Source of the DNA: Euonymus europaeus
Lineage: Eukaryota; Streptophyta; Magnoliopsida; Celastrales; Celastraceae
DNA length: 64,000 nt
Assembly (NCBI GenBank): GCA_963580455.1
Contig: OY756973.1
Span: 1 to 64,000, forward strand
Direction: 5' to 3'
How positions within the stretch are numbered: position 1 is the first letter of the stretch; each line of letters opens with the position of its first letter. Position numbers and translations under genes: made by a program. This document shows, in pieces, positions 9,092 through 22,194 of this stretch. Under the pieces are notes generated by a model, which worked only from the letters and a program-made list of their open reading frames with translations, was not told where the DNA came from and searched no databases.

Positions 9092-12000
9092 AAGCAGATA
9101 ATCAGTCTCGTCTGATTCCTATTGGGATGTCATCTCTATTAAACCTGCTATTCCTATCATGCTATTGCTTCTGTCTTCCAACCCCGGATTCAATAGCAGC
9201 TCCTTCTCTCTTGTTTGAATCCGATCTATCATCTCGGAGCAGGTATAAGAGTCTAAGAAGAAGACATGGATGACATGGATAGTGCGGTAGTGGGATGAGA
9301 GAAGTGTTATACCATTTGTTGAATAAGCCAATAAGAAGGAAGTAAAGAAACTGCTGGGAAGACAAAAGCAACTTCCACTGAATGGATGGCATTTGCCCTT
9401 GCAGACACACATTTAACTTATTTTACTTAAGGGCTTCTTAGTCTTACTATAAGCAGTCCTAGTACTGTTAGCTTCTCAGCTCGTTATTTTAGCTAGTAAG
9501 AGTAGGCCCCCATTAAGTAAGTTAACTAGAAAGCATATAATTCAGAATAATACTAATCAATACTAAAAGCTCGCGAGCTCCTTACAGCCGACTGGCAAGA
9601 AAGAGAGAAAAGAACTGGCATGAACCGCCCGTATAGAAGTTATTCCCTCAGCAGGAAAGATCATAGTAAGATTAAGATAGATGAATATCTAGACTGGGCT
9701 GGCTTGATATGGAGATGCGATATTGATTATCTCGCTTGCCCACTGGCTGACTGTAATAAGGGCTAAACAAGGGATTACACAAGCGATATGAATGGAAGTA
9801 CACTAAGACTATATTAACTAGGCTATACGAGTAAGAATTTATCCTATAATTTGTAAAGGTAATAGGCTATGCTTAACGGGAAATAGAATATTAAACATAT
9901 TAACTAGATATATCTTCACAAGAGGAAAAAAAAAAAAGAGCTTGTCCGCGAACAGATAACTTGCTTGCTATAGTCCTAGCTGGCTTTCAAAGCGGCTTGA
10001 AAAAGATTATGTATACATAGCATATACGCTGTAGCATCTAAAGCCTAAACCGTCACTCCGCTCGGCTCATACGTGCCAAAGCCAAAGAGACTTCCCCTCA
10101 CATGCTTCTACTAAATTTAGGGGAACTATATGTAAGTAGAGCTGTCCTGGAACAAAATGGGTCTACCACTTCAACTAGATACCCCTACCTAGGACTAAAA
10201 CTAGATGGTACTCAAAGGCGATGGGCTGAGCTTAGCTTAGGAAAGCATATAGAATGGACGAGCTTATGACTGGCCTTAGAACTGGGGGAAGCGCTATAGA
10301 CGCAAAAGCATTTCCATTGTAACATTATTAATGCGTAAACTTAAGTAGAGGGATGAAATGAAGAAGCAAGCAGGGGGATTATATGGGCAGAGCTTTCCCT
10401 TGATTCTGATGTCTTTCAAAAAAATTTATATAAGGCAAAGGAAAGAAAGATATTTTTTAGCTATAGCCCCCCCAGGGGAAGGAGAAGCAATTGAACGGAA
10501 TGTAACAAAACAGAACTCCTAGGCTGGCAGGGAACTAATCTAGCTGACAGAAAATGAACCTAAAACTCCAACAATTGGCTTTATTCCGGCTTTCAAAGAA
10601 AGAGGTTTGTTATCTTACTCGCTCGCACTAGAATCTCCTATTCCTGCTTTACCTTGGGACTTCAATTGTATGCACTTAGCTTAGTAAGCACTCAATTTCC
10701 TTCTTCCCCTGGGGACCCTATCCCTTTTTCGAGAGAGATGCTGTTGAGGACTTCTATGGAAAGTACCTCTCTTCCTTACTTTTAATATTAACAAAAGGTA
10801 AAGGGAACTTGCCTAAGCTTTCTCACTTGCTGGATTGACCTAGCTTGAACTGACTTAAAAAGTAGTTGAACCTTAAAGGGGGGTTTCCAAACTCTTCACT
10901 TACCGCGTTGAGATTCAATAACTCTTTCCTCGGGCCTCGGGTTACCCCTAGCTGCTGATGAAACTTACTCTTTCTTTGTATATTATGATGTGACTTTCAC
11001 ACAGGAAAGATCCCGGAGGTGGTACGAGACCAGGGCAGGATCAAGGGTTCGTTGGATCAAGGAAGTAGCTAGAGCAAAGCGATGCTGGAGTCCAAATAAA
11101 ATAAAGATTGAATCCCAGGTCAGCGAGCTAGCTTAGCTGGTCTTCACATCTCCGAAACCCGGTGAGCTTGGGAGAGGGTAGAATACTAACGACTTAATGC
11201 TCACTATGAAATTTTTTAGTTATCCAGGCGCCAGAGATAAGGAGAGATGTAATAGAGCTGAAAGGGGAAGACTTTCGCACCAGAACGAGGGTATACGGGT
11301 TCGTCATCACGACCAGTACCATTAATGAAACCTTTAGACGCATGATATAGACTATAGAATGATAACTAGGATATACAGTTCTGAGTGAACTTCATCAGTG
11401 AGATTTTCTACTACAACTGGACCAGGGTTGGCTCAATTACAGAGTTTGGCTCAGGGGCCGGTAGAGCTGTTGAATGCCAAGCTTAGTCTAGTCGGCTATC
11501 GCCTTCCTTCTCCCTCGCCTTGATAACTATTTCTGAAAGTGCTTCACCAGTAGGAATTTGTGGATATTATTAATTCTCTCCCGGGCGTTCTAGGGGAACT
11601 GCATCAAAGAGTTTGGCTGTTGAAATAAAGTCAGACCTCCGAGCTCACGAATCTCTTTCTATAAAGTTCAAGTCTTCCCTCACATCTGAACTTACCGAAG
11701 ATGGAGAAAAAGGTCCCTCACAGCTGCTGTTCCCTCATCTGGGATAACATCTACGTATGAAAATCTCTAAAGGGTTTGTCGAGCTCAATACAGGGATTGG
11801 ACAGATTAAGCAAGTGTTCGGCAATGCTAGATTTCCTTAATGAAAAGAAGATCTTGCTCTTTCTTTCTCACATCCTGTGTGAGCTAGCTCCTTTCTTACA
11901 GTTTGGAAACCGAGGGTTGGGATATCATGGAAAGCAAGAAAGCAAGCAAGAAAGCCGCTATTACCCAATCTATTTCCTAATCTGTTGAATAGAAAAGATA

Positions 12001-14700
12001 GAGCTATTCCAGCCGGAGGATAGTATGCTAGTGAAGCTCTTCACTATACTGAAAAGCTGAGGAAAGAAAGCTACTACGCTACGGAATAGGAGCATACCCC
12101 AGGTCGAGCTCTATTACATCGAACCTCGGGATATCTAAGTGAGAATTGTATACTATCAGCAAATTATGCCCTACTTTTCGATCTGTTCGCACTTTCTTCG
12201 AAACCGAGGGTTATGTCTGCTAGCCTGCTTCTCTTGAAGCCCTTGTACCTAGCCCGAGAAGGGGCTCAAATGCCACATCTTGAAGTTGAAGATGAAACAA
12301 CCTGCCCTGGATCCTCACCCGCAACCGATGTTAAGGACTCCCTTTCTCCGCCGTCACCCGCACGCGACTTTTAAGGAGCTTAAGGATTCTCGCCCTTCTT
12401 AGCTCTCTTCTTCCATCGGCTCTTCTTTCATCTGGAAGAATGGGTCCTCTCCTGTTGGCGAATCTCCTTGCTATTGTTGTTTCAAATAGTTATCCCATTC
12501 CACAAATTTCTAGTCAAGCTTGCGGCGCATGCGGTACCAGCTCTTGTTCTTGATGTGGCTCTTTCGGAAGTTGCGGAAGATAGTCTAGATGCTCCTGTTC
12601 TTTCTGCGCCTGACTAGAAAGTTGTGGATGCGCTTTACTTCTTTCTGAGTATCCCGGTGCAGCTGTCTTGTTCAAGCTATGGATCAACTATAGAGAAGGA
12701 GTGTGAAAGCTAGCTCTTGAAAGCAGTGCGAGTTAGGCCCGAATCCAATCCCTGAGATTGGAATGAGATATCGAGAAATTCATTCAACTTCAAATCAAGA
12801 TTTTCTTTGTGTTCAGTACTGGTGGGCACATAGGGTATTGAAGTATGAAAGTCTGGGTCTCCCGCCCGTGTTAGCTCTTCTTCTTCTGCTAAGGGTCATC
12901 CGTAGCTTCTTTGCTTTGAGCGAATCTCCCCCTTCTACTGTCTCTCCTACCTACCACGAGAAAAGAAGTTGAAGCAACGAATCCTTTCTTTTTATTTTAA
13001 CCGCCAGGTGGGACAAGAAAATGCCCTTCCTTTCTGAAAGAATCCAATCAATAAATGAAATTTGTTATCACGCGGCAAGAAATGAAATCGAAGAATTGTA
13101 TGCCCTCTCTTTCAGTTGAGCTGATCGCCTCGCTTCGCTAGTTAGAGTTGTGCTCTTCCTGAGCTGATTGCGTGCGCCTAGAGCTGTGTTGACGGAGCTA
13201 CTTCTTGCTGTGTGTGTGCCCGGTGCCCACCAAAGAAAGCACAGACTCTACTCACCCACTACTGGACTATTCTACGGGCTGGTGAGACTATTCCACTACA
13301 GATTGATGGACTTAAAAATTCGCTGACTGAAAAAAGTGGGCATTGAATCCGTCTGGACCCGGATAAAACCTCTTTGCCAAAGAGACACCATAGGGAGGCA
13401 ATGAAATTGAGAGAGAATCTATCAGTTACTTAGCGTGACACAGCTACCTAGGCCGACATGTGTACAGGAATGGGTGCGGGCCCCTGGTGCTTTGCCGGAA
13501 GCCATCTCAATATATGGAAATTCTACGCGCAAAGGCTTCGGTCAAATGTCCGAACATCAAAACACTTCTGGATGTCGGGCCGGATTGTTCCCTACCGAGA
13601 AAGGTAAAGGGCAATGGCTAGGGCAAAAGAAAAGCGCATCCAATTGAAATCCCTTTTTTAGTGTAGTGCCATTATTTTTAGAAAGCTAAAGCTGGTTATG
13701 GATCAAATGATTGTAGGGCAAGAAGTTAGTTTTCAAACCTGGTATTCCTATCTCTTTTCTCGGCCAGCCAAGCCTGTCATAAGCCCTTCTGTTCATAAGC
13801 CTTTCCCCACCAGTGCCATAATCGTTAAGAAGACGACCGGACAGGGAAGTTAATGCCTAGAGTTACGACCTACAGGAACAGGAGTGAATTCTTTCAGACT
13901 AGCTTGCTTTGATCGCTAGGACTCCGGCCTAAGGGCCTACCCTCAATACAATAGTTCATCTAAAAAGCTTGCTCTCGGGAAGATTGAGCATATATCTAAT
14001 AGGAAGAGAAGAGAGTCCCCAAATAGCATATCGTAATTGAAATCGCTCCGTGCGCGAGGTTCTTGACCCTATATGAAGAACCATCCTTCTTCTCGGCTTG
14101 GCTGCCTTTACTTCATTAGGTGGGATTCCTTAGTAAAGTGAGAATAAGATCTAGAATGAAGAGTGGATCGAGGACCACACATCAGAATACTAAGTAGAGA
14201 AAGATGAGTTAAAAAGCATACTAAATCTTTAAATGAGAATGAAAAAAGACATCACCAATCGGCTTGACGTAGAATGAATCACTGATCGAATAGATGGAAG
14301 ACTACTACATGGGAGAAGATAGAGGAAAAGGGGAGAGTTGCCCCCCGATCCGTAGCTATAGAAAGCTCTTTTTTGTTTTCCCGAGTTAGTGAGTTAGGGC
14401 AGTAGCTCTCTCGGCTTGTTCCTTGACTAGGTCTATGATCTCTGGTCTGCTTCGATGAGCTAGTGATCTTGAGTAAGCCTTGTTTTGTTACTACCTCCTG
14501 AGAGCATTTCAAACTGAATGACTCAACCTCTACTACACACCTAACCCAAGGCCTATTTTTTATTGAAAAAAGAGAGATTTCGAGCCTTAAGAGGGGGCGC
14601 TTTCTATCTCCTTCCCCCTATGCTATAGCCAAGTCCCTCTCTTTCAATCCTTTCTTCTCATCCTAATCTTCCGAAGGTCCGAACATTTGTTTAATCCGCG
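9092..14700. other. Intergenic, no gene recognised
   Basis: Five and a half kilobases with no recognisable gene on either strand; 9.4-10.1 kb is relatively A/T-rich. A small aagcaagaaagc-type tandem run lies at about 11932-11955. The DSIA-type motif gattcaatagc lies at 9188. Small ORFs (70 codons or fewer) have no recognisable content. Confidence 0.5.
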
Positions 14701-14909
14701 GGCAAGGATCGATGTAATTGAGCGGATGAAGGTCAATCTAGCTTTCTTCATGTTCGCCCCCTATTGACTAAAGGGTTGGTCTCCACGCGTTTTCTTAGCC
14801 AGGTTACATACTCGGGTGAAGTCATCGGTCAGTTGCAAACGAAACGCCCCCGCTGCCTGCGATACTTCCACTCTTTCTCCACGTAGTCTATGAGACGCTT
14901 GTTGAGCTC

Positions 14910-15540
14910 TTATCCACCTTTCTCTTTCAAGCTTCGAAATAGCTTGCTCATAGTGGCCTCAGAACTCGAGCCTACAAAGGCGAAGTCAAATAAAAAAAGT
15001 ATGAGAGAAAAGTGACCAAGAACATAAGGACCAGATGGTCTCAACCACGGGCATACCCATTGGATAGGGGATAGGATCCGTCCTAGGTCCGAACCAGACG
15101 CACCCACCATTCAGCCTCATCATCATAAGCTCGGATAACGCTTCATGTACATCCTTGGGAGATAGGTTTTCTCATTGGGGGAGAATCCGAAAGTGTTCAC
15201 AGATCCACATATGCAGAAGTAGGGGGCTACCTATTCTCTTGGCAGCATGGACTGCGGCTAAGGCATCCAATCCATCGATAGTCTCTGCTAAGACGATCCT
15301 CCTTGGGCTGTGTCCATCTCTCAATTGGTTAATCACATGTACTAACAGGATCTCGTGAATCCCAATTGCGAGCAGCAGCCCAACTCATGTTCTCATTCAC
15401 TGCCACGCGGCGGAGACAGTAGAGAGGCTCCAATCCCATCGCTGAAAGCACATCTCGATCAGGATGAGAAAGAGCATCCATCATGTCCCAAAGTTCGCGA
15501 TCAAAATAAAGAGGCATAGAAAGGCGGGCATCTTACTTAG
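14910..15540 (-). pseudogene. Decayed plant transposon-associated (mobile-domain/DUF7745-like) ORF
   Basis: Three minus-strand pieces in different frames follow one another. Piece 1 is 15329-15517 (PLYFDRELWDMMDALSHPD ... AAARNWDSRDP). Piece 2 is about 15172-15354 (RRIVLAETIDGLDAL ... SPLLLHMWICEHF). Piece 3 is 14910-15110 (IQWVCPWLRPSGPYVLGH). The order (a WD entry motif, an LAET-x-LD ... LLL-x-W-x-x-H block, then a W-x-PW segment) recalls plant mobile-domain and DUF7745-type proteins carried by nuclear transposons. That match is from memory of family style, not a search. Frameshifts and stops make it non-functional. It directly follows the copia fragment, suggesting both came in on one nuclear segment. 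Confidence 0.35.
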
Positions 15541-15693
15541 TTGCTCGACCACATTGGACTCAATCTTATTGATAATGCGAATCCATTCGGCTGCTTCCTT
15601 TTCTCAGCGGCAAAAACTCTTTGTTCTTCGGAATCCCCTTAGTTCTCTGTTTAGCGAAAAATCCCATATTTTTATTCAAAGTAAAAAGGTCTA

Positions 15694-16332
15694 TTATAAT
15701 GAACTTCTTTGTTGGAAAAAGGGCTTTTTCCACCCGGTAGTACATTGATCAAAAACATCTTTTTCAAAACTAGGTAGAGTCCAAAAAAGTCCGTATTCAG
15801 CCATGGAATGAAGACGCCGAAAGTTCACGTGTCCAAGTCGCTTATGCCATGCGTCGAGAGGTACCGAACAAACAGTAATAGTAGTAGCCGACTGACTCAA
15901 AATTTGCCCCGTGTCAAGAATGTTGATGTCCCCTTTTTCCTTACCCGACCCAATCATCCTCCCGGTCCTGAAACACCTTGATCCGTTTAAGGAGAAGAAA
16001 AGAAGGTTGCACTGCAATTAAGAGACTTACACAGTTGATTAACTGATAAAAGGTTCTTGTCAAGACCGGGAACATGAAAAACACTAGGAAGAAAGATAGA
16101 GGGAAAGGAAATAGAACCAACTCCTTGAACAGGAACTGAAGCTCCATTAGCCCAAGGAAATGTTACCAGAAAAATTTCCAAGAGAAAGGAAGTCCGTGAA
16201 AATCTGTCCAATAGTTTCGCTACCTTCACTACGTGAACCCCCCCATTTTTTTTTATCCAGATTCTTATGCTGCCTTTGTTGCTGTTTTTGATTCAGTTGT
16301 TGAATATGTCGAATCCACTGATGAAACTTCAA
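15694..16332 (-). mobile_element. Ty1/copia retrotransposon pol fragment (protease to GAG-pre-integrase), degenerate
   Basis: Nuclear-derived LTR-retrotransposon remnant on the minus strand. Going 5' to 3': 16147-16332 has a Gln-rich gag-pol linker (FHQWIRHIQQLNQ); 15987-16229 carries the protease C-terminal style NGASVPVQGVGSISFPS ... VFHVPGLDKNLLSVNQL; 15694-16017 carries the GAG-pre-integrase core GRMIGSGKEKGD ... LDAWHKRLGHVNFRRLHSM, including the WHxRLGH signature. The three pieces are in different frames, so at least two frameshifts have occurred. Integrase core, reverse transcriptase and LTRs were not found. Such fragments are common in angiosperm mitochondrial genomes after transfer from the nucleus. 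The protease DSG active site is not visible in the surviving frames. Confidence 0.85.
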
Positions 16333-19300
16333 AAGCAGTTGTTAGCGCTCTAGCGCGAAGCTTACCCCACCCCCTTAACTATACGAAACAAACGAAAGAA
16401 GCCAATCTAGCTGTTGTGTCGTCAACCACTTCGGTGAAGGAATGGTGGTTAGCTCAATTTCCCGGTATTGGGTCAATATGTGCAAAACCTTAGGAACGGC
16501 CTTAGCCCTATAGCTTCGGGCGGGTACCTCCATACCCGTACTCTGAGCACTTTACCAATCTATAACTTTGATATCATCACAAGAATGATAAATAAAAAAA
16601 GCCCTTTTTCAGCCCTGTAGGTATAAAAAAATAATGGCAAGACGAGTATATAATAATGTTAGATCTTTCTGAGATCGATCAAGCACGCACATATTCAAAA
16701 GGAGAAGATATTCCCTTCCCTATATGGGGTTCTATACTTGAGATCGAGGAGAGATGCGAGAATTAGACGAGACTCACTTGATGGTCTTTATGCGAGCACA
16801 GCATCCCTTCCGAGTAGAGTAGTGTGTAGGAACTGAGCATACGCTAGAATCACGCGCATTAAGGGCTGCTTCTGCTAGGCAATCATCTTCCATGGGACTA
16901 TTCTTGCAATCTTACTTGGGACTATTATTCCACTACCAGGACCACTACTGATGACTGACTGATCCAGAGAGCTCAGACTGAGGGTTAGGTGCTTCGGTTC
17001 GGTTGCTTCAAAGGAAGGGGTTCTTCGAGGGTGGGGAAAGAGGTTGTGATAGGAAGCTTTTTCTTCTAGGAGGGGAGTAGAAAGCCTCTGAACTCGAGTC
17101 AAGAAATTCTTGAAGAAAGAGTTACGGACCAGGGGCGTAGCGTGTGTACCTGAAGTGAAAAAATGACACATGAATGCCGTACGTAAGATAGATCACTACA
17201 AGGAGCTCATTAGTAACGTCAGGGTTGCGCTTTCCCTGGCTCCCCTTGCACGTATCCCGAGTCGCGAGGTTCAACTTTCAGTTTAAATAGAATTCCATAT
17301 CAGCTGTGGTGGTTTGCTCCCTCCGGTTCGTTGATCTGTGGGCATACGGGTCTTTTCCGGAAATTGCATCGAAACCGGCACCTGCCCCCCATTTAATAGC
17401 AGGAGAGCCGTGTGCTTGAAGTAGTTAAAGAAGAAAATGAAGAGTCGATTTCGTCTTGACCTTGATGTGACAGGTCTTGCATCGTATTTGCCTAACGAGG
17501 CATTCCACATAGGTCGCCATGTTAAATTACATTCGTTCGGATGGTTCCAAAACATTGATCGAAGTATGCCCCGAACCACCCATCTCCCTTCCTACATGCA
17601 ATATAGGACTGCTTGTTTAAGCCTTCTCTTCCTTCGGTCTAATCCCCCGATCCCGTGACTTGCCTTTCATTTACTTGACAGTTGCTCCCAAGCGAGACTC
17701 GTCTAAGGGTTCAAAACCTGTGACAGCGGATGCGGACGGTACTGAATGGCGGGTTGGTGAACCAATAGGAAGGCCAGGGGCATACGGATCTTTTTAACCG
17801 AAAGAGAGGCTGAACCAAGGAAGCAACCATACTGACTGAAGCCAGAAGAAGCGCGGGGACTGACTATCAGACAGAACGGAAGAGAGGGAAGGGAGCTCAA
17901 CCGGTAGATCAGAGGGCGCTCATACCTGGCCAGCTAGCCTATTTAATTCCGCCCATCTAGGTGGTTCATCAGAGCAGCGTCAGCCCTAGCCCTCGCCCAC
18001 GGATAAAGTAGGGGTGTAACAGGGAATACAATAAATACCAAAAGAATCACTATTCGATAAGCCAACAACGGATCAAACTCCGGAACAAGCCAAGCAAACT
18101 CCAGCCCGGGAAACTACGGCCAAGCACAGGATACGGAGGCCTTTTTATAGTATCTCTTATCGTAGTACGAGATCTTTGATTTGCAACATCAGTCTCTCTC
18201 CGGAGAGCCCTCTGCTGACCGAACCTACTGTTATGAAGGCAAGCGCATCCAATTGCATTCCTGGGGTAGGCCTCTTGCAGTGGCTTTCAGTTCTGTTCCA
18301 AGGTATGAATATTCACATGTGACAATCAGCAAGTAAGCCAGGGATAGAGTGAGTTATAGGGTTCTTTATCGGGCAAGCTAGGAAGTTTTATTGAGCTTTC
18401 AAGCGCAAACGGGCCAGGCCAAGCCAGGCAGGAGTTAGTACGTGCATTGATGCCAGAAGAGGATGTTGTGCAAGAGTAGCAGTTCCATTCATTTCCAGTC
18501 AGTCCGGGCAAGCGTCTTCCTTCCCCTTCTATGACCTTAAGCACAATAAGGCTTACTAAGAAGCCCAACCCTGCGTGGCAATCCTTCCTCTCTTAGTGTG
18601 CCAAGCATGAATAGATGGCAAGGGGGGATAAGCAACGAGACCTGTGAACTCGGATAACCTTGTGGCATACCGTCGAATCTACTCTACCCGACGCTACCAT
18701 CTTTCTTCCTTTATGAAATATCTCCTCTGTGTTCTGATTCACTTGCTAAGAGCTTTTTGAGTGGCATATCTGTACTATTCGATTGATCTGTACCATCAAT
18801 CTGATTCGATGCTTATTATAGGATGAATCATATTAACTGACTCCACCGGCTCCTTCTCTGCCTTCAAGTCCCAGAGCTGATGAAATAGCTGTTCTGTCTT
18901 CTTCTCTTCTTTCTTTTACCACCAGCAGCGGATAGGAGTACTCCAGCACTACCACCGCTTAGTGATTCAACCACGGCGGATATTTACTCAACTGCGGTTA
19001 CGCTTACACCAAGAACTCCTATTGCTAAAAGAGCGGATTCAATTGCTAGTGGTGGTTTACTCTTGATTCACTGGGCTGGGCTAAACCTTCGACACCAGCA
19101 CTGGATTTGCACAAAGATAAAGACAAGACCGTCACCGTCTAAGGCGCAAAGCCCGCCTTCTTGCTAAGAAAAAGCCCTTATTAAAGGCAGGCAAAGGCCC
19201 TTCTTTCTTCTCCAAGCCCGTGTTCGTCGCATTGGACTAACTGGCTACTTCTAGCAGCTAATCAGTCAAAGTAAAATCTGTTAATGAAATCTCTGTCTCG

Positions 19301-21842
19301 CCCTTAGCTTGCAAACAAGCCAGTCAGGGGTTTTTAGCTAGTAAGAAGCCTGTCAGCAGGTCACAAGCGAAAGTAAGAGAATCGGATGTGTGAGGAGAGG
19401 AAGAAAGCTTAGTAGAGTGCTTGGTCTCCTAGCTTGCCTGCCAGTGAGAGTAATGCCTTCCAGTTTGTCTTTCACTCTGTCAGTCAGTCATTCGTCCCAG
19501 CTTTCCTTTCTTCTTGTCCCTAAACCTTAGACGAGCGACTATGCGGCTGCTTTGCCATGGGTTGATTTCAGCTGCTCTTTTGGGGAGGACAAGTAGTTTT
19601 ACTTTACTTTAGTACTAAATTTTATACTTCATAGGCTACTTGGCGGTAGTAGGCCCAGGTCCATCATTGGCTGGTAGTCTTCACCGGCATCTCCTCTGGA
19701 AAGTTTGGTATGTATTTGAAATCCTAACCACAAGAGGAAGACCGGTAGAAGAAAAACTTCCTATCAGAAGCACGAGTTGAACGGCTTACTAAAGTAGCCT
19801 GATGGCGAGCGGGACTAAGGGAACGTCCACCGGACACCTCAATCACAAGAGGCATAAGCGCTGCAACGGAAAGAGCATTTGCGTATACGACATCTCATTC
19901 GGAGTGGGGATCACTCCTTTGGTTCTAGGCTATCTTTCTAAAGAGTGGTTTTGATACCCTCTCGTCACTCCCTTGCTTGCCTTACGGGACTCTTTCCGCT
20001 TTCTATATGGAGGGAATCTTAAGTACGTCATTTCACCAAGCAGTCCTTCCTGCGCGGAAAGGGGGGAAGCATCCAATGAAATCTCATTAACTACTTGTAA
20101 ACCCATCGTTGAGCCTATTCATGTGCAGCTAGAGGAGTTGCAGGACTCATTCACTTTCCAAAGCAGCTAGAAGTCCTAGACTAGAAGGGAGTTGGTGTGA
20201 AATCAGCTGTACTAGATGCAGTTGCCCGGGCATCCAATACAAAAACTCCTGGACTTAGATGATATGTCCCTCAGGACGTTAGCAAGTAATCCCTCCCGTC
20301 TTAAGAAAAAAAGCCCGGATCCGGATAAGCAGCTATCGGCTTCATGCCATCTTCATTCATTTGTCCAATTCCTCCTGCAAACAAGATAGGGCATTCGAGT
20401 CGAGAACAAGCCCTTCGTTGCAAAGACCAGATTTGTACTAACAATGGAAAAAAGCGTCTGCTAAAGATCGTCTTCTTCGTGCACAACCCTACCGCCCATA
20501 TTGAGTAAGGGGGGACCCTACTCTATTCCGAAAGTGCCACAGGGCATTCTTCCACTGGCCATTTGAAAGATGAATCTCTACCTTTTTCATAAAAAAAAAA
20601 TAAGGTGCCCCTCCCGTGCTTTTATTTCGGATGCTCATTTGCTCTTGCTACCGATGTAGCTAATGCCGAAGATCCACGGTAAAGCTGATAAACTAATCTT
20701 CTGTTGATGGGAAGCGAGCCTAGGGCTTATCGGGGAGTAGTTGATGTACTCGATCTCCTGATTCAATCAAGGTGAAAGAGTAATCAACGGAGATAGAGTC
20801 TAGCCTCTGCCTACTGCTCTGGGTTGGCCCTAGGTCTTAAGAGTTCAAAGAATACGGAGTGCCAATTTCCCTGCCGGAATGGAAACAGGATGAAGTGGTT
20901 CTGTCTGATAAAAGAGACTCGCCAAAGGACTATCGTTAACAGAGATGAAAAGCATCAAATCCGAATCTGAGATCTTGAGAGATCGAATCATATTTCCCCT
21001 CCAACTCTTCTAGCTCTGATCGTAAACGCTCTTCTTCCAATAGGAGTGATTCTTTGCCTTGACGCTGTGAGAGCTTCCGATCCTTGAGTACTCGTATCCG
21101 CTCTTGCTTTTGGGGGAATAGGCTGGTCTTTCATCCCTATCCCTGGCTATTGAATACCCAGTGTTGGTAATAAGCCTTACCGCTCTTACTCTTCCCACTG
21201 CATCGAGAATAACCTGCCTACCCGCTGTTCATGGCATTTCCGCTGTCGGTAATAGAGGTGGCCTTACCGCTTGCCTGGAATGAGCTTCTTGTTGATGAAG
21301 CCCACATAGTCGCCTTACCGAGTGAATGATGCTTTCTTTGAGCCTGCATAGTGGCCTTACTTCCGAAACACTATTTGAACCCGGCAAGGCATAAGTAAGA
21401 GGTCTGCAAGGAACTCTACTGATAAGGTAAGGTACTAGGGGCATTGAAGCGGAAAAAAAGGCAAGAAAAGCGGTTTTCGAAGGCTGATATGGAAAAGGCG
21501 ACAGAATCCCCAGGAACTCCATTCGAAGAGGGCCTTCACTCTAGCTTTGATCTTCCATAACTTCTGGAACGGTGATACATCTTCGTAATGAAAAGAGAGT
21601 GGAAACATGAGTTGGCTTTGACAGTATCTATAGTCAGGGCCCTTTCTTGCTCGTGAGCGCCCCCCTAGCCTATTCTCTTAGTTTTGTCATTTTGAACCGG
21701 GACAGATCCTTCCTTCTGGTTGAAATGAATGAATTACCACGCTTTCCGCCGGCGAATCTCTTTTCTTTGAGCCGGTAGCTAAAAGTCCTCGCCTGCTCTT
21801 GAACAAGGGAAGGGCATTAGCTTCAGAAGAAGAAGCTAAACC
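16333..21842. other. Intergenic, no gene recognised; one Pro/Thr/Ala-rich scrap
   Basis: No standard gene. At about 18930-19065 (+) the frame reads STPALPPLSDSTTADIYST and then ADSIASGG, a scrap of the dispersed Pro/Thr/Ala-rich family. A minus-strand frame at 17283-17579 (98 codons) looked structured but matched nothing. A copy of the ccctatt-gagtaagggg repeat lies at 20489-20518. Confidence 0.45.
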
Positions 21843-22194
21843 TTGAAAAAGAAAGGTGGTAGGCCGAAGAAGCGACAAAGACTCTTCCCCGCCCACTATA
21901 CCCTTCGTGTCCATAGAGTAGCTGCTGCCCTTAAGCTATTCCCCTGTTCTTCTCTCTTATATGAGGAGCTTATCATCAAGCATGAACCGTGGACGGAGGA
22001 AAAGGTCGAGTATGAGCTTCTATCCGAAGAAGCAAAGGCTTTTCGCCTTATCTTTGCCTTTATTTATGTTCTCGAAAGGGGCTTTACACCTTTTTTTTCT
22101 ACTTGCTTTTAGTTTTTTAAAAACAAGAGATCTAGGAAATGAAATACGGAAACATCTATTACAGGAAGTTTATCAAGTCCTATTCGATATATAA
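21843..22194 (+). CDS. Hypothetical A/T-rich ORF pair (possible single frameshifted ORF)
   Basis: Two overlapping plus-strand frames. 21843-22112 gives 89 codons with EELIIKHEPWTEEKVEYELL and a hydrophobic end (LIFAFIYVLERGFTPFF). 21961-22194 gives 77 codons ending LGNEIRKHLLQEVYQVLFDI. Composition turns A/T-rich from about 22060 on. Joining the better half of each would need one frameshift near 22060-22110. No family was recognised; the 3' peptide looks protein-like, but no promoter or homology supports it. Confidence 0.15.

Noticed and set aside
17283..17658. Overlapping frames on both strands that look structured (WRPMWNASLGKYD; RLDLDVTGLASYL)
   Set aside because: I tried copia integrase and respiratory subunits; neither fits, and both strands being open argues against a real gene.
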